The notes beneath the pieces were generated by a model, which was not told the DNA's origin, made no database searches, and worked only from the letters and a program-made list of their open reading frames with translations. A DNA stretch of 64,000 nucleotides from Streptomyces sp. APSN-46.1 (GTDB lineage: Bacteria; Actinomycetota; Actinomycetes; Streptomycetales; Streptomycetaceae). The stretch's first letter is position 1; each line of letters starts with the position of its first letter. Location: the NCBI RefSeq assembly GCF_022815725.1, contig NZ_JALGRF010000005.1:229301-293300 (forward strand). Reading direction: 5' to 3'. This document shows, in pieces, positions 37,108-45,522 of this stretch. The translations under genes and the position numbers were made by a program.

Positions 37108-37311
37108 ATGACCGGTAAGCGCAAGCCCGCCACGCCCCTCGTCCGCCGGACCTCCGCCCTCCTGCTGGCGGGCGGGCTGGCCCTGGGCCTCGTCATCGGC
37201 ACCGCCGCCACCGCGAGCGCGGACCTCCCCCCGGAGATCTTCGACCAGACCGTCACGACGGACCTGACGCCCGACCTCCAGGAGGGGAACTGGAACAGCA
37301 CCGGCTCCTGA
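37108..37311 (+). CDS. Small secreted peptide in the lanthipeptide cluster
   Basis: ATG 37108 has GAAGGAC upstream. The 67-aa product has an Arg/Lys-rich start and a clear signal peptide (TSALLLAGGLALGLVIGTAA, cleavage after ASA). It leaves a mature peptide of about 28 residues that is acidic, Thr-rich and Cys-free, ending NWNSTGS. It has its own SARP-type repeat, lies immediately after the exporter and is convergent with the SARP gene (19 bp). It could be a signal, immunity or second product peptide; no family is recognised. Confidence 0.7.
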   Translation: MTGKRKPATPLVRRTSALLLAGGLALGLVIGTAATASADLPPEIFDQTVTTDLTPDLQEGNWNSTGS

Positions 37312-37330
37312 GGCCTCGCGCGGCAGCGGT

Positions 37331-40300
37331 TCAGCCCGTCGAGAGCCCGGCGAGGAGTTCCTCGACGTCGGCCACGTCGGGCAGGCCGAGCCGGGCGAAC
37401 AGCGCCGAGGCGCTGAGCAGCCGGCTCCTGGCCTCCTCGGCGCGGCCGCGTTCGGCGAGGGTCCGGCCGAGCACCACCAGCGCGTGGCCGCTGTCCCGGT
37501 CGGATCCGAGGTCCTGGCAGAGCAGCAGCGCCGCTTCCGCCTGCGCCTGGGCCTCCTCGTGCCGGCCCACCGCGCGCAGCGTGTCGGCCATCCGGTACCG
37601 GGCGTGCGCCACCCGCTGCTGGATCCCCGCGGGCCCGGCGACGGCCAGGCACTCCCCGTACCGGACGATCGCCTCCTCGTACCGTCCCATGGCGTGCAGC
37701 GCGAGCCCCAGTACATACAGGGCGTAACAGATGCCGTGCCGGTCGTCCATCTCCCGCAGCCCGGGCAGTACGGCCTCACAGGCCGGGACGGCCTCGTGGG
37801 CGCGGCCGCTGCGCACCCGGGCGAGGGCCGCGTTGACCGTGGTGGCGTACTCGCCGGAGCGGTGGTCGAGTTCCCTGGCCAGCGCGATGGCCTCGTCGAA
37901 ACAGTCGATCGCCTCGTCGAAGCGGCGCAGGAACTGCGCGACGAGGCCGAGGTCGTTGAGGGCCTGGCGCAGCACCACGGTGTCGCCCGCCTCGCGGCAG
38001 GCCAGGACGGCGAGCCGGGCCTCGGTCTCGGCCTCGGCGAGCCGGGTGTCCTTGAGCGCGATCGTCCCGCACAGGAACCGGGCCCGGCCCTCGGCCTTGC
38101 GGTCCCCGTGCCGGGCCGCCGCTTCGGCCAGCAGGCGTCCGGTGGGGGCCAGTTGGCTGTAGCGGGTGTCCTGGTGGAAGGGGCTCAGGGCGATCAGCAG
38201 GTCGATGGCGGCGCACAGCCCGGGCCGCGCGCCGTCGGCCTGGCCGGTACGCGCGTCGGCGTCCTGGCCGGTACGCGCGTCGGAACTCGCGCCGGAACTC
38301 GCGTCGCCGGAACATGTGCCGGCACCTGCGCCGGAACTCGCGTCGCCGGAACCTGCGCCGGAACCTGCGCCGCTGTCCGCCCGGGCCGCGATCTGCGCCG
38401 CCAGCGCGAGCGCGGTCTCCGACTCGGTCAGCGCCCAGGACCGGGCCGGCTGCAGTCCGTCGAAGGACAGCGGGTCCGTCCGCAGCGGGCCCAGCGCGCC
38501 CGCGACCGGATCACCCGGTACGGCGTGCCGGAACGCCGCGCACGCCGTGGCCAGCAGGTGGTCCAGGAGCCGGTCGAGCGCCTCGCGGACCTCGGCCCGG
38601 TCGGCGTCCGCGCACTGCCGGCCGAAGGCGCGCAGCAGGTCGTGGAAGCGGTAGCGGCCGGGCGTCGGCGACTCCAGCATGGCCACGTCCACCAGGGACT
38701 CCAGTACCTCCTCCACGAGGAACTCGTCGTCGCCCAGCGCCGCCGCGGCGGACGTGAGGCCGATGCCCGGGCCGTCCAGGCAGGCCAGCACCCGGAAGGC
38801 GCGGGCCTGTTCGGCGGAGAGCTGGCGGTAGCCGAGCTCGAAGACCGGGGCGATGGCCAGGTCCCCGACGCGCAGCTCGTTGAGCCGGCGCCGCTCGTCG
38901 GCCAGCCGGGTGGCGAGCAGCGCGACCGTCCAGCGGGGGCGGGCGGCCAGCCGGGCGGCCACGATCCGGACGGCCAGGGGCAGGAAGCCGCAGGTGGCGA
39001 CGAGGTCGCGGGCGGTCTCGGGTTCGGCGGCCAGCCGTTCCGGGCCGATCACCCGCCCGAACAGGTCGAGTGCTTCGGGGAGGTCGAAGACGTCCAGGTC
39101 GGCCTGGTACCGGGCGGGCAGTCCGGCCAGCCGCGGCCGGCTGGTGACCAGTACGGCGCACTGGCCGGGGCCGGGCAGCAGCGGGCGTACCTGGGCGGCG
39201 TCGCGCGCGTTGTCGAGGACGATCAGCAGCCGCCGGCCGGCGGTCATCGAGCGGAACAGCGCGGCCCGGCCCTCGGCGTCCGCGGGCAGGGCCTCGGCGG
39301 TGACGCCGAGGGCGGCGAGGAAGCCGACCAGCACGTGGCCCGGGTCGCAGGGGTCGTGGGCGTCGGTGCCGCGCAGGTCCGCGTACAGCTGGCCGTCCGG
39401 GAAGGAGCACCGGACCCGTTCGGCCGTGTGGAGGGCGAGGGCGGTCTTGCCGACGCCGCCCATGCCGGAGATCAGGGCGACGTCCAGGCCGCCGTCGCCT
39501 GCGGGGGTCAGGGCGTCGGCGAGCCGCTGTACGAGGGCGGTGCGGCCGGTGAAGTCGACGGGCGCGCTGGGCGTCTGGGCCGGCACGGGCCGGGGCTCGG
39601 CGCCTGACGCTCCGGCCGCCCCGGGCTCCGCCGGCGCGGCCTGGCCGGCCGTGGCGGACCCGTCGGCGGCGGAGCCCGCAGGGGCCGCGAGGCCCCCCGG
39701 TCCCGCGGGGCCTCCCGGTCCCGCGGGGCCTCCCGGTCCCGCGGGGCCCGCAGAGGCCTCACGGCCCGCCGGGGCCGGGGTCGCTGAGGCCGGGGTCGCC
39801 TGGGCCGGGGTCGCCTGGGCGTACGGGGTCGCCCCCGGCGTCACCCCGGCCGTCGCCCCGCCCGTCGCCCCGGCCACCGTCCCCGCCACGGAGACGGGCC
39901 CGCGCCGCCCGCCGTCCCCGTGGACGACGGGGTCGGCGAGTTCCCGGTCGCCGTTCAGGATGCGCTGGTGCAACGAGACCAGTTCCGGTCCGGGCTCCAG
40001 CCCGATCTCGCTGATCAGCCCCTGTCGGGCGGTCCGGAACAGGTTCAGGGCGTCGGCCTGGCGGCCGGTCCGGCACAGGGCGCGCATCAGCAGCGCGACC
40101 GGCCGCTCCCGCAGCGGGTGTTCGGCGGTCAGCAGCCGCAGGTCGGGCACGGCCGCGGCCTCGCCGCCCGCCTCTATGTCCAGCTCCAGCCGGTCCTCCA
40201 GGAGGCGCAGGCGCAGCTCTTCCAGGCGGGACCGCTGACGTTCGGCGAAGGGCCCGGGCAGTGCGGCCAGCGGTTCCCCCTGCCACAGCGCGAGCGCCTC

Positions 40301-40699
40301 GCGCAGCAGCCGCGCGGCCGCCTCCCGCCGCCCCGCGACCCGCTCGGCGGCCGCCCGGGCCGCCAGTTCCTCGGCCTGCTGCACGTCGAGGGAGAGCTTC
40401 GGCAGGCAGAGCCGGTACCCGTCGCCCACCGAGACGAGCACACCCGGCGCCGCGGAGCCCCCCGGCTCCAGCACCTTGCGCCACCGCCAGGCATAGGTCC
40501 GCAGCGTGGTGACGGCCGCGTTCGGCGGCTCCTCGCCCCACAGCGCGTCGACGAGCTCCCCGAGCCCCGCGCCGTGCCCGGACCGCAGCAGCAGTACCGC
40601 CAGCATGGCCTGCTGCTGCGGTGTCCCGGTGCCGAGGCGTTCGTCCCCCCGGTACGCGCGCATCGGTCCCAGCAACGAGAACCGTGGTCCTGTCGTCAT
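37331..40699 (-). CDS. AfsR-type SARP regulator with NB-ARC and TPR domains
   Basis: The protein has 1122 aa. The winged-helix OmpR-like DNA-binding domain (residues 1-95) and BTAD (to about 245, with HQRILNGD) come first. A 130-residue low-complexity linker with GPAGPGGPAGPG repeats follows. The NB-ARC ATPase has Walker A ISGMGGVGKTALAL, Walker B LLIVLDNARD and CGFLPLAVRI (GLPLA-like). A C-terminal TPR array closes the chain; an Ala/Ser/Gly/Asp-rich insert (GSGAGSGDASSG) lies between. It is the obvious pathway-specific activator, and 11-bp-pitch repeats are present at both cluster promoters. Three 18-bp repeats (39696-39749) lie in the linker. Confidence 0.92.
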   Translation of the reverse strand: MTTGPRFSLLGPMRAYRGDERLGTGTPQQQAMLAVLLLRSGHGAGLGELVDALWGEEPPNAAVTTLRTYAWRWRKVLEPGGSAAPGVLVSVGDGYRLCLPKLSLDVQQAEELAARAAAERVAGRREAAARLLREALALWQGEPLAALPGPFAERQRSRLEELRLRLLEDRLELDIEAGGEAAAVPDLRLLTAEHPLRERPVALLMRALCRTGRQADALNLFRTARQGLISEIGLEPGPELVSLHQRILNGDRELADPVVHGDGGRRGPVSVAGTVAGATGGATAGVTPGATPYAQATPAQATPASATPAPAGREASAGPAGPGGPAGPGGPAGPGGLAAPAGSAADGSATAGQAAPAEPGAAGASGAEPRPVPAQTPSAPVDFTGRTALVQRLADALTPAGDGGLDVALISGMGGVGKTALALHTAERVRCSFPDGQLYADLRGTDAHDPCDPGHVLVGFLAALGVTAEALPADAEGRAALFRSMTAGRRLLIVLDNARDAAQVRPLLPGPGQCAVLVTSRPRLAGLPARYQADLDVFDLPEALDLFGRVIGPERLAAEPETARDLVATCGFLPLAVRIVAARLAARPRWTVALLATRLADERRRLNELRVGDLAIAPVFELGYRQLSAEQARAFRVLACLDGPGIGLTSAAAALGDDEFLVEEVLESLVDVAMLESPTPGRYRFHDLLRAFGRQCADADRAEVREALDRLLDHLLATACAAFRHAVPGDPVAGALGPLRTDPLSFDGLQPARSWALTESETALALAAQIAARADSGAGSGAGSGDASSGAGAGTCSGDASSGASSDARTGQDADARTGQADGARPGLCAAIDLLIALSPFHQDTRYSQLAPTGRLLAEAAARHGDRKAEGRARFLCGTIALKDTRLAEAETEARLAVLACREAGDTVVLRQALNDLGLVAQFLRRFDEAIDCFDEAIALARELDHRSGEYATTVNAALARVRSGRAHEAVPACEAVLPGLREMDDRHGICYALYVLGLALHAMGRYEEAIVRYGECLAVAGPAGIQQRVAHARYRMADTLRAVGRHEEAQAQAEAALLLCQDLGSDRDSGHALVVLGRTLAERGRAEEARSRLLSASALFARLGLPDVADVEELLAGLSTG

Positions 40700-40929
40700 T
40701 CCGCCCCCCTGTGGTCGCCGTGGTCTCGGCGTAGGAACCGATCATGTCAAGCCCCCGACCGGGTACGTCCACCTCGCCGGAGCGGCTGGCCGATTCCCCG
40801 CTGGATGACGCAACGTCAGGCGGCGTACGCGAGACAGGCGGCAGGTGACAGCTGGGCCGGTGGGCCGGTGGCCGGACAGATCAGGATTCGAGAAGCGCCC
40901 GCCACGGAGCCACGGCTAGCGTGACGGCC

Positions 40930-41340
40930 ATGGACATCACCATTCACACGGCCTCCCTCCCGCATGACGACCCGGACGCCGCCCTGGCCTTCTACCGCGA
41001 CGCCCTCGGCTTCGAGGTCCGCAGCGACGTCGGACACGGCACGATGCGCTGGATCACGGTCGGCCCCGTCGATCAGCCCGGCACGTCCATCCTCCTGGCG
41101 CCGGCGGCCACCGACCCCGGGGTCACCGAGGACGAGCGCCGCACCATCGCCGAGATGATGGCCAAGGGCACCTACGGCTGGATCCTGCTGGCCACCCGGG
41201 ACCTCGACGGCACCTTCGAGAAGGTGCAGGCCCGCGACGCCGAGGTCGTCCAGGAGCCGACCGATCAGCCGTACGGCGTTCGCGACTGCGCCTTCCGCGA
41301 TCCCGCGGGCAACCTGATCCGCATCCAAGAGCTCCGCTGA
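40930..41340 (+). CDS. VOC-superfamily (glyoxalase-like) protein
   Basis: ATG 40930 gives 136 aa; a GTG at 40921 is an alternative. It starts with the beta-alpha-beta module DPDAALAFYRDALGFEVRSD and ends with CAFRDPAGNLIRIQEL, the classical FxDPxGN of VOC proteins. No substrate can be assigned. It is followed 23 bp later by an AraC-type gene, a common Streptomyces pairing, so the two probably form an operon. Confidence 0.88.
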   Translation: MDITIHTASLPHDDPDAALAFYRDALGFEVRSDVGHGTMRWITVGPVDQPGTSILLAPAATDPGVTEDERRTIAEMMAKGTYGWILLATRDLDGTFEKVQARDAEVVQEPTDQPYGVRDCAFRDPAGNLIRIQELR

Positions 41341-41363
41341 GCCGGGACGGAGGGAGTCCTCTC

Positions 41364-41744
41364 ATGTGTCATCCCGCATGGGGACGGGCACTGACCGCCG
41401 CGCAGCACCTGAAGGACCTCGCGCGACTGCGCCGCGTCCGCGACCGGATCGACCGGGAGTACGCGCGGCCGCTGAACGTCGAGGCGCTCGCCCGCGCCGC
41501 GAACATGCCGTCCGGGCACCTCAGCCGCCAGTTCCGGCTCGCCTACGGCGCGTCGCCGTACGCCTATCTGACGGCGCGTCGCATCGAGCGCGCGACGGCA
41601 CTGCTGCGGCGCGGCGACCTCAGCGTCACCGAGGTCCGCCGCACGGTCGGCTGCCCATCGCCGGGCATCTTCACCACCCGCTTCACCGAGCTGGTCGGCA
41701 TGCCACCCAGCGCCTATCGGCGCCGCGCGGCACCCGCGCCCTGA
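41364..41744 (+). CDS. Short AraC-family transcriptional regulator
   Basis: The 126-aa protein is essentially one AraC DNA-binding domain with both HTHs: LNVEALARAANMPSGHLSRQ and LSVTEVRRTVGCPSPGIFTT. It ends with the GMPPSAYRR signature. There is no sensor domain. GGAG lies 7 nt before ATG 41364. It probably controls its own operon with the VOC gene. Confidence 0.88.
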   Translation: MCHPAWGRALTAAQHLKDLARLRRVRDRIDREYARPLNVEALARAANMPSGHLSRQFRLAYGASPYAYLTARRIERATALLRRGDLSVTEVRRTVGCPSPGIFTTRFTELVGMPPSAYRRRAAPAP

Positions 41745-42017
41745 TCCGGTTCGCCCCGCGCGAACTCGACGAGCTGCGTGCCGGGCCGTCACGGTCGGGC
41801 GGGGCCGCGGTCGGCGGGTGTGGGCACGCGCAGGAGCTTCGCGAGGCGGGGAACCTTCGTGAAGCGGCCGGTGTGATAGGTGCCGGCGACCGCGCCGGAG
41901 GGCGAGTGGCAGGGTGAGGCGGGCTGGGGCTGGCAGCGCGGGGAGGGGTGGCGCTCGGCGTCGGTGCCTGGTGGGTGGGGTGAGCCGCGCTCGGGGGGGG
42001 GATCGTACGATGACCGC
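41745..42017. other. Intergenic region, nothing recognised
   Basis: I see no supported gene, strong hairpin or repeat here. It presumably holds the promoter of the copper-module genes. Confidence 0.4.
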
Positions 42018-42428
42018 ATGAGCTCTGCCGTCCTGTCGCCTCGCCGTCGCCCTGTCGGGCGCGGTTTTGTGCTGCTGGTGCTGGCGGTGCTGGTCGGTGT
42101 GCTGGCGATGCATGGGCTGGGGCCGGGGCCGGGGCCCATGAAGGCGCGGGCGGCTGGCGGCGGTCACGGCATGGTGATGGCCCATGAGAAGGCCGTCCAT
42201 CAGGTGGTGGGGGGCTGCTCGCACAACGATGGCGGAGCACGCCATGCGGATCATGCGGACGCGACGTGTGCGGCGACCGGTGTCGGCGCTCCGTACGTTC
42301 CGCCTGCGCTGGCATCTGCTCTCGGCGTCACGCCTGCCGTTGCGGCGCTGCCCAGTAGTGCCGCCGGGGTCCCGGAGAGCGGGCGGGCGCCACCTGATCT
42401 AGCCGAGCTGCAACTCCTGCGGATATAG
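42018..42428 (+). CDS. DUF6153-like small membrane-anchored protein
   Basis: The 136-aa protein has an N-terminal membrane segment (FVLLVLAVLVGVLAMHGLG). A His/Met-rich outer region follows (GGGHGMVMAHEKAVH, HNDGGARHADHAD) with two Cys, and the C-terminus is RAPPDLAELQLLRI. The His/Met content fits copper binding. It is upstream of DUF305 on the same strand, the usual neighbour of this family. The DUF assignment is from memory of the C-terminal pattern. Confidence 0.65.
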   Translation: MSSAVLSPRRRPVGRGFVLLVLAVLVGVLAMHGLGPGPGPMKARAAGGGHGMVMAHEKAVHQVVGGCSHNDGGARHADHADATCAATGVGAPYVPPALASALGVTPAVAALPSSAAGVPESGRAPPDLAELQLLRI

Positions 42429-42564
42429 AGCGGCCCGCACGGCACCCCCTTGCCCGGCGTTGCCCGGGTGAAGGTGAAGAGGTGCCGCGCTGAAGGCCAT
42501 GCCCTCACTTCCGCCTCGGCCGCGCATGCCCGTATCGGGCTGCGCATCAAGGAGTCGCACCACC

Positions 42565-43224
42565 ATGAACAAGCAATTCATCCGCCGTACCGCCATCGTC
42601 GTCGCCTCGGGCGCGGCCTCGCTCGTCCTGGCCGCGTGCGGGTCGAGCGACGACGCCTCCGCCGGGCACGACGGCCACCGTTCGACCCCGTCGGCAGCCT
42701 CGGCTGCCCCGTCCGCCTCGTCCGCTCCGGCCTCGCAGGGCCAGCGCGCTGCCGCCGACGTCGCCTTCGCGAAGGGGATGATTCCGCACCACCGTCAGGC
42801 CGTGGAGATGGCGGACCTCGCCGCGACCCGCGCGGAGTCCGCCGAGGTGAAGGCGCTCGCGGACGAGATCAAGAAGGCCCAGGACCCGGAGATCAAGACC
42901 CTTTCGGGCTGGCTGACCTCGTGGGGTGAGCAGGTGCCCGCCGAGGGCGCCATGGACCACTCCATGCACGGCGCGGGCGGCACGGGCGGCGCGGGCGGCA
43001 TGATGACGCCCGAGGAGATGGACGAGCTGAAGAAGGCGTCCGGCAAGGCGTTCGACACCGCCTTCATGGAGATGATGATCAAGCATCACGAGGGCGCCGT
43101 GGCGATGGCGAAGACGGAGAAGGCCGACGGCGCCTTCCCCGACGCCAAGGCGATGGCGGACGCCATCATCACCTCGCAGACCGCCGAGATCACCAGGATG
43201 AACAGCCTGCTCGGCAAGAGCTGA
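42565..43224 (+). CDS. DUF305 lipoprotein
   Basis: ATG 42565 (AAGGAG upstream) gives 219 aa. The lipobox is LVLAAC-GSS. The DUF305 domain has VAFAKGMIPHHRQAVEMADL and later FDTAFMEMMIKHHEGAVAMA, the paired M-I-x-H-H motifs. Between them lies a Met/His stretch (AMDHSMHG). DUF305 proteins occur in copper-resistance loci and may bind metal through these His pairs. It is an extracytoplasmic member of the copper module. Confidence 0.9.
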   Translation: MNKQFIRRTAIVVASGAASLVLAACGSSDDASAGHDGHRSTPSAASAAPSASSAPASQGQRAAADVAFAKGMIPHHRQAVEMADLAATRAESAEVKALADEIKKAQDPEIKTLSGWLTSWGEQVPAEGAMDHSMHGAGGTGGAGGMMTPEEMDELKKASGKAFDTAFMEMMIKHHEGAVAMAKTEKADGAFPDAKAMADAIITSQTAEITRMNSLLGKS

Positions 43225-43234
43225 CCGACCCCGC

Positions 43235-43281
43235 GCCGGGGTGTGGGGGGCCTTGAGGCCCCCCACACCCCGGCGTTTTTT
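43235..43281 (+). terminator. Classical rho-independent terminator with U-tract
   Basis: An 18-bp perfect stem with a TTGA loop is followed directly by GTTTTTTG, unusual for this GC-rich genome where most terminators lack a T-run. Confidence 0.92.
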
Positions 43282-43303
43282 GTTGCCCTCGACCCCTCGC
43301 GGA

Positions 43304-43320
43304 ATACCCCTGGGGGGTAT
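43304..43320. promoter_or_regulatory. CsoR-like copper operator
   Basis: ATACCCC-TGG-GGGGTAT is a perfect 7-bp inverted repeat resembling the G-tract pseudo-palindrome bound by CsoR in Streptomyces. It lies about 65 bp upstream of the DUF4396 gene. No csoR gene is in the window, so regulation would be in trans. Confidence 0.7.
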
Positions 43321-43384
43321 ACCGTTTTGTGGTGTGGGGCCGCGAGAGCGGGGTCACACTGGACGGGAATGGGGATGAGGGGTC

Positions 43385-43909
43385 ATGGACCACCACAGCG
43401 CACACCACGCCGGCACCGCACACGACCACGACGCGCACCAGGCGCATGAGGGTCACGCCGGGCACGAGATGGGCACGGTGACCTGGGGAGCCGCCGCGAA
43501 GGCGACGCTGCACTGCCTGACCGGGTGCGCCATCGGCGAGATCCTCGGCATGGCGATCGGTACCGCCCTGCTGTGGGACAACGTGCCCACCATGGCCCTG
43601 GCGATCGTCCTGGCCTTCGTCTTCGGCTACTCCCTGACCATGTTCGCGATCCGCAAGGCCGGCCTGGACTTCAAGACCGCGATCAAGGTGGCACTGGCCG
43701 CCGACACCGTCTCCATCTTCGTCATGGAACTCGTCGACAACGGGATCATCGCCCTGGTCCCCGGCGCGATGGACGCCCACCTGACCGAGGCGCTGTTCTG
43801 GACGTCGCTGCTGGGCGGGTTCGTGGTCGCCTTCCTGCTCACGACCCCGATCAACAAGTGGATGATCGGCCGCGGCAAGGGCCACGCCGTCGTCCACGCC
43901 TACCACTGA
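43385..43909 (+). CDS. DUF4396 membrane protein with His-rich N-terminus
   Basis: The 174-aa protein has 12 His within the first 27 residues, then three to four membrane helices. These contain LHCLTGCAIGEILGMAIGTA, VFGYSLTMFAIRKAGLDFKT and FWTSLLGGFVVAFLLTTPIN, typical of DUF4396. The His-rich start and the upstream CsoR-like operator suggest copper handling or transport. A long bulged hairpin terminates it. Confidence 0.85.
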   Translation: MDHHSAHHAGTAHDHDAHQAHEGHAGHEMGTVTWGAAAKATLHCLTGCAIGEILGMAIGTALLWDNVPTMALAIVLAFVFGYSLTMFAIRKAGLDFKTAIKVALAADTVSIFVMELVDNGIIALVPGAMDAHLTEALFWTSLLGGFVVAFLLTTPINKWMIGRGKGHAVVHAYH

Positions 43910-43974
43910 CCCCTGGACGCGAAGCCGCCCGGGCACCCCATCGCGGTGTGCCCGGGCAGCTTCGCGTCCAGGGG
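43910..43974 (+). terminator. Hairpin terminator after DUF4396
   Basis: A long, slightly bulged inverted repeat (CCCCTGGACGCGAAG and its complement, plus GCCCGGGCA) begins one base after the stop codon. Confidence 0.8.
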
Positions 43975-44050
43975 CGTTAGCTGGAAGTACCGGGGGCTTT
44001 GACGGCGGCCGCCCGGATCCGCCGGCCCCGCGGGGAACGGAGGCACCCTG

Positions 44051-44461
44051 ATGTCCCACACCGTCAAGGACATGCTCGCCACCTACCCGGCCGACCTCGG
44101 CAACATCGACCAGGCCAAGCTCACCCGCTGCATCGAGGAGTGCATCGCCTGCGCGCAGGCGTGTACGGCGTGCGCGGACGCCTGCCTGTCCGAAGGCATG
44201 GTCGGTGACCTGACCAAGTGCATCCGCACCGACATGGACTGCGCCGACATCTGCACCGCCACCGCCGCCGTGCTCTCGCGGCACACCGGCTACGACGCCA
44301 ACATCACGGCCGCGATGCTCCGGGCGTGCGCCATGGCCTGCAAGGCGTGCGGCGACGAGTGCGCCAAGCATGCCGACGTGCACGAGCACTGCCGCGTCTG
44401 CGCCGAAGCCTGCCGCTCCTGCGAGCAGGCGTGCAACGAACTCCTCGGAGCCCTCGGCTGA
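44051..44461 (+). CDS. Four-helix-bundle copper-binding protein (DUF326 / Csp-like)
   Basis: The 136-aa protein contains at least 15 Cys in CxxxC patterns along the helices (CIEECIACAQACTACADAC, ACAMACKACGDECAKH, CRVCAEACRSCEQAC). This is the arrangement of cytosolic Csp copper-storage proteins that bind many Cu(I) ions. No signal peptide is present. GGAGG precedes ATG 44051. It completes the copper module. Confidence 0.92.
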   Translation: MSHTVKDMLATYPADLGNIDQAKLTRCIEECIACAQACTACADACLSEGMVGDLTKCIRTDMDCADICTATAAVLSRHTGYDANITAAMLRACAMACKACGDECAKHADVHEHCRVCAEACRSCEQACNELLGALG

Positions 44462-44539
44462 CGGGGTCGAGGGCGGCGGCGCAGCCGGTGCCGTGGCGTT
44501 GCCTGTGCCGTCAGTCGCGGTCGTGTCGGTACCGCCGGT

Positions 44540-44956
44540 TCACGCCTTCTTGGCGTCGATCTCGGCGATCAGGCCCTCGATGAGGCCCTTGATCTCGTCG
44601 CGGATGGGGCGTACGGCCTCGACGCCCTGGCCCGCGGGGTCCTCAAGCTGCCAGTCGAGGTAGGTCTTGCCGGGGAAGTACGGGCAGGCGTCGCCGCAGC
44701 CCATGGTGATGATGTAGTCGGACGCCTGGGCGGCCTCCGGGGTGAGGATCTTCGGCTTCTGGTCGGAGATGTCGATGCCCAGCTCGGCCATGGCCGCGAC
44801 GGCCGAAGGGTTGACCTGGTCACCGGGGACCGAGCCGGCGGAGCGGACCTCGACGCGGTCACCCGCGAGGTGGCGCAGGAACCCGGCCGCCATCTGGGAG
44901 CGGCCCGCGTTGTGGATGCAGACGAACAGGACGGAGGCGGCTGGAGCGGAGGACAT
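44540..44956 (-). CDS. arsC: Arsenate reductase ArsC (LMW-phosphatase type)
   Basis: ATG 44956 (AAGGAAG upstream) gives 138 aa. The P-loop VLFVCIHNAGRSQMAAGFL contains the catalytic C-x5-R. The redox Cys pair region TMGCGDACPYFPGKTYLDW is intact. It reduces arsenate to arsenite using thioredoxin or mycothiol. A 9-bp repeat lies in the leader just upstream, and remains of a second arsC follow further upstream on the same strand. Confidence 0.93.
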   Translation of the reverse strand: MSSAPAASVLFVCIHNAGRSQMAAGFLRHLAGDRVEVRSAGSVPGDQVNPSAVAAMAELGIDISDQKPKILTPEAAQASDYIITMGCGDACPYFPGKTYLDWQLEDPAGQGVEAVRPIRDEIKGLIEGLIAEIDAKKA

Positions 44957-44977
44957 CTGTTCTTCCTTGGGTTGAGG

Positions 44978-45013
44978 CGACTGCGGGGACTGCGGCGATT
45001 GCGGTGACCGCGG
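44978..45013 (-). repeat. 9-bp repeat in the arsC leader
   Basis: Four imperfect units of CGACTGCGG/GGACTGCGG/CGATTGCGG/TGACCGCGG lie 22-57 bp upstream of the arsC start. Confidence 0.7.
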
Positions 45014-45029
45014 TGGGGAAGCGTGGGCT

Positions 45030-45441
45030 CTATGGCGCGAGTTGTGCGAGCTGCGCGAGCTGTACGAGCAGCTCGCTGACGTGGGCGTCGATTTCATCGC
45101 GAATGTCGCGGATGTCGCGAACGACGGCGGCCGGGCACGACGGGGCAGGCGTCCCCGCAGTCCATCGTCACCCGTGTCGGCCCGCTCACCCGCCCTTGGG
45201 TGTGGGCTCGCCGGTGTGCCAGAGCGTCCAGTCGCTCAGCGGTCAGCCGTTCCGCCGGCACGATCAGGTGCGTACGGATCCGGGCGTGCTCGGCGAGACG
45301 TGCGTACGAGTCGGTGAGCAGGCCGAGTACGGTCTCCGGCGCGAAGTGGCCGGCGTACCGGAAGGCGAGACGGGCGGCCCCTGCGGCCAGGCGTTCGTCC
45401 GGCAGGAGGGGCGATGGCGATGCGGACGTGGGCGTGGACAT
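45030..45441 (-). pseudogene. Broken second arsC with three-helix-bundle N-domain
   Basis: From ATG 45441 the frame encodes a three-helix-bundle dimerisation domain (LAAGAARLAFRYAGHFAPET, VLGLLTDSYARLAEHARIRT) like that fused to some actinobacterial ArsC proteins. It then jumps to TMDCGDACPVVPG, the ArsC redox Cys motif, with the whole P-loop segment missing. After a frame shift near 45130 the ArsC C-terminus continues in another frame (RDIRDEIDAHVSELL) to a TAG at 45030. So at least one deletion and one frameshift have removed the catalytic Cys. The N-terminal domain alone could still be translated. Confidence 0.7.
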
Positions 45442-45500
45442 GGCGTTCCCGTTCAAAGGAGCCAATGAGGTCAGTTCAGCTCGGACTGGTGTCAGCCCCA

Positions 45501-45520
45501 GCTGATGTGACAGTATCAGC
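45501..45520. promoter_or_regulatory. ArsR operator candidate
   Basis: GCTGAT-N8-ATCAGC is a perfect 6-bp inverted repeat in the divergent gap between the broken arsC and arsR, 3 bp before the arsR start. Binding here would block both promoters. Confidence 0.6.
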
Positions 45521-45522
45521 AC

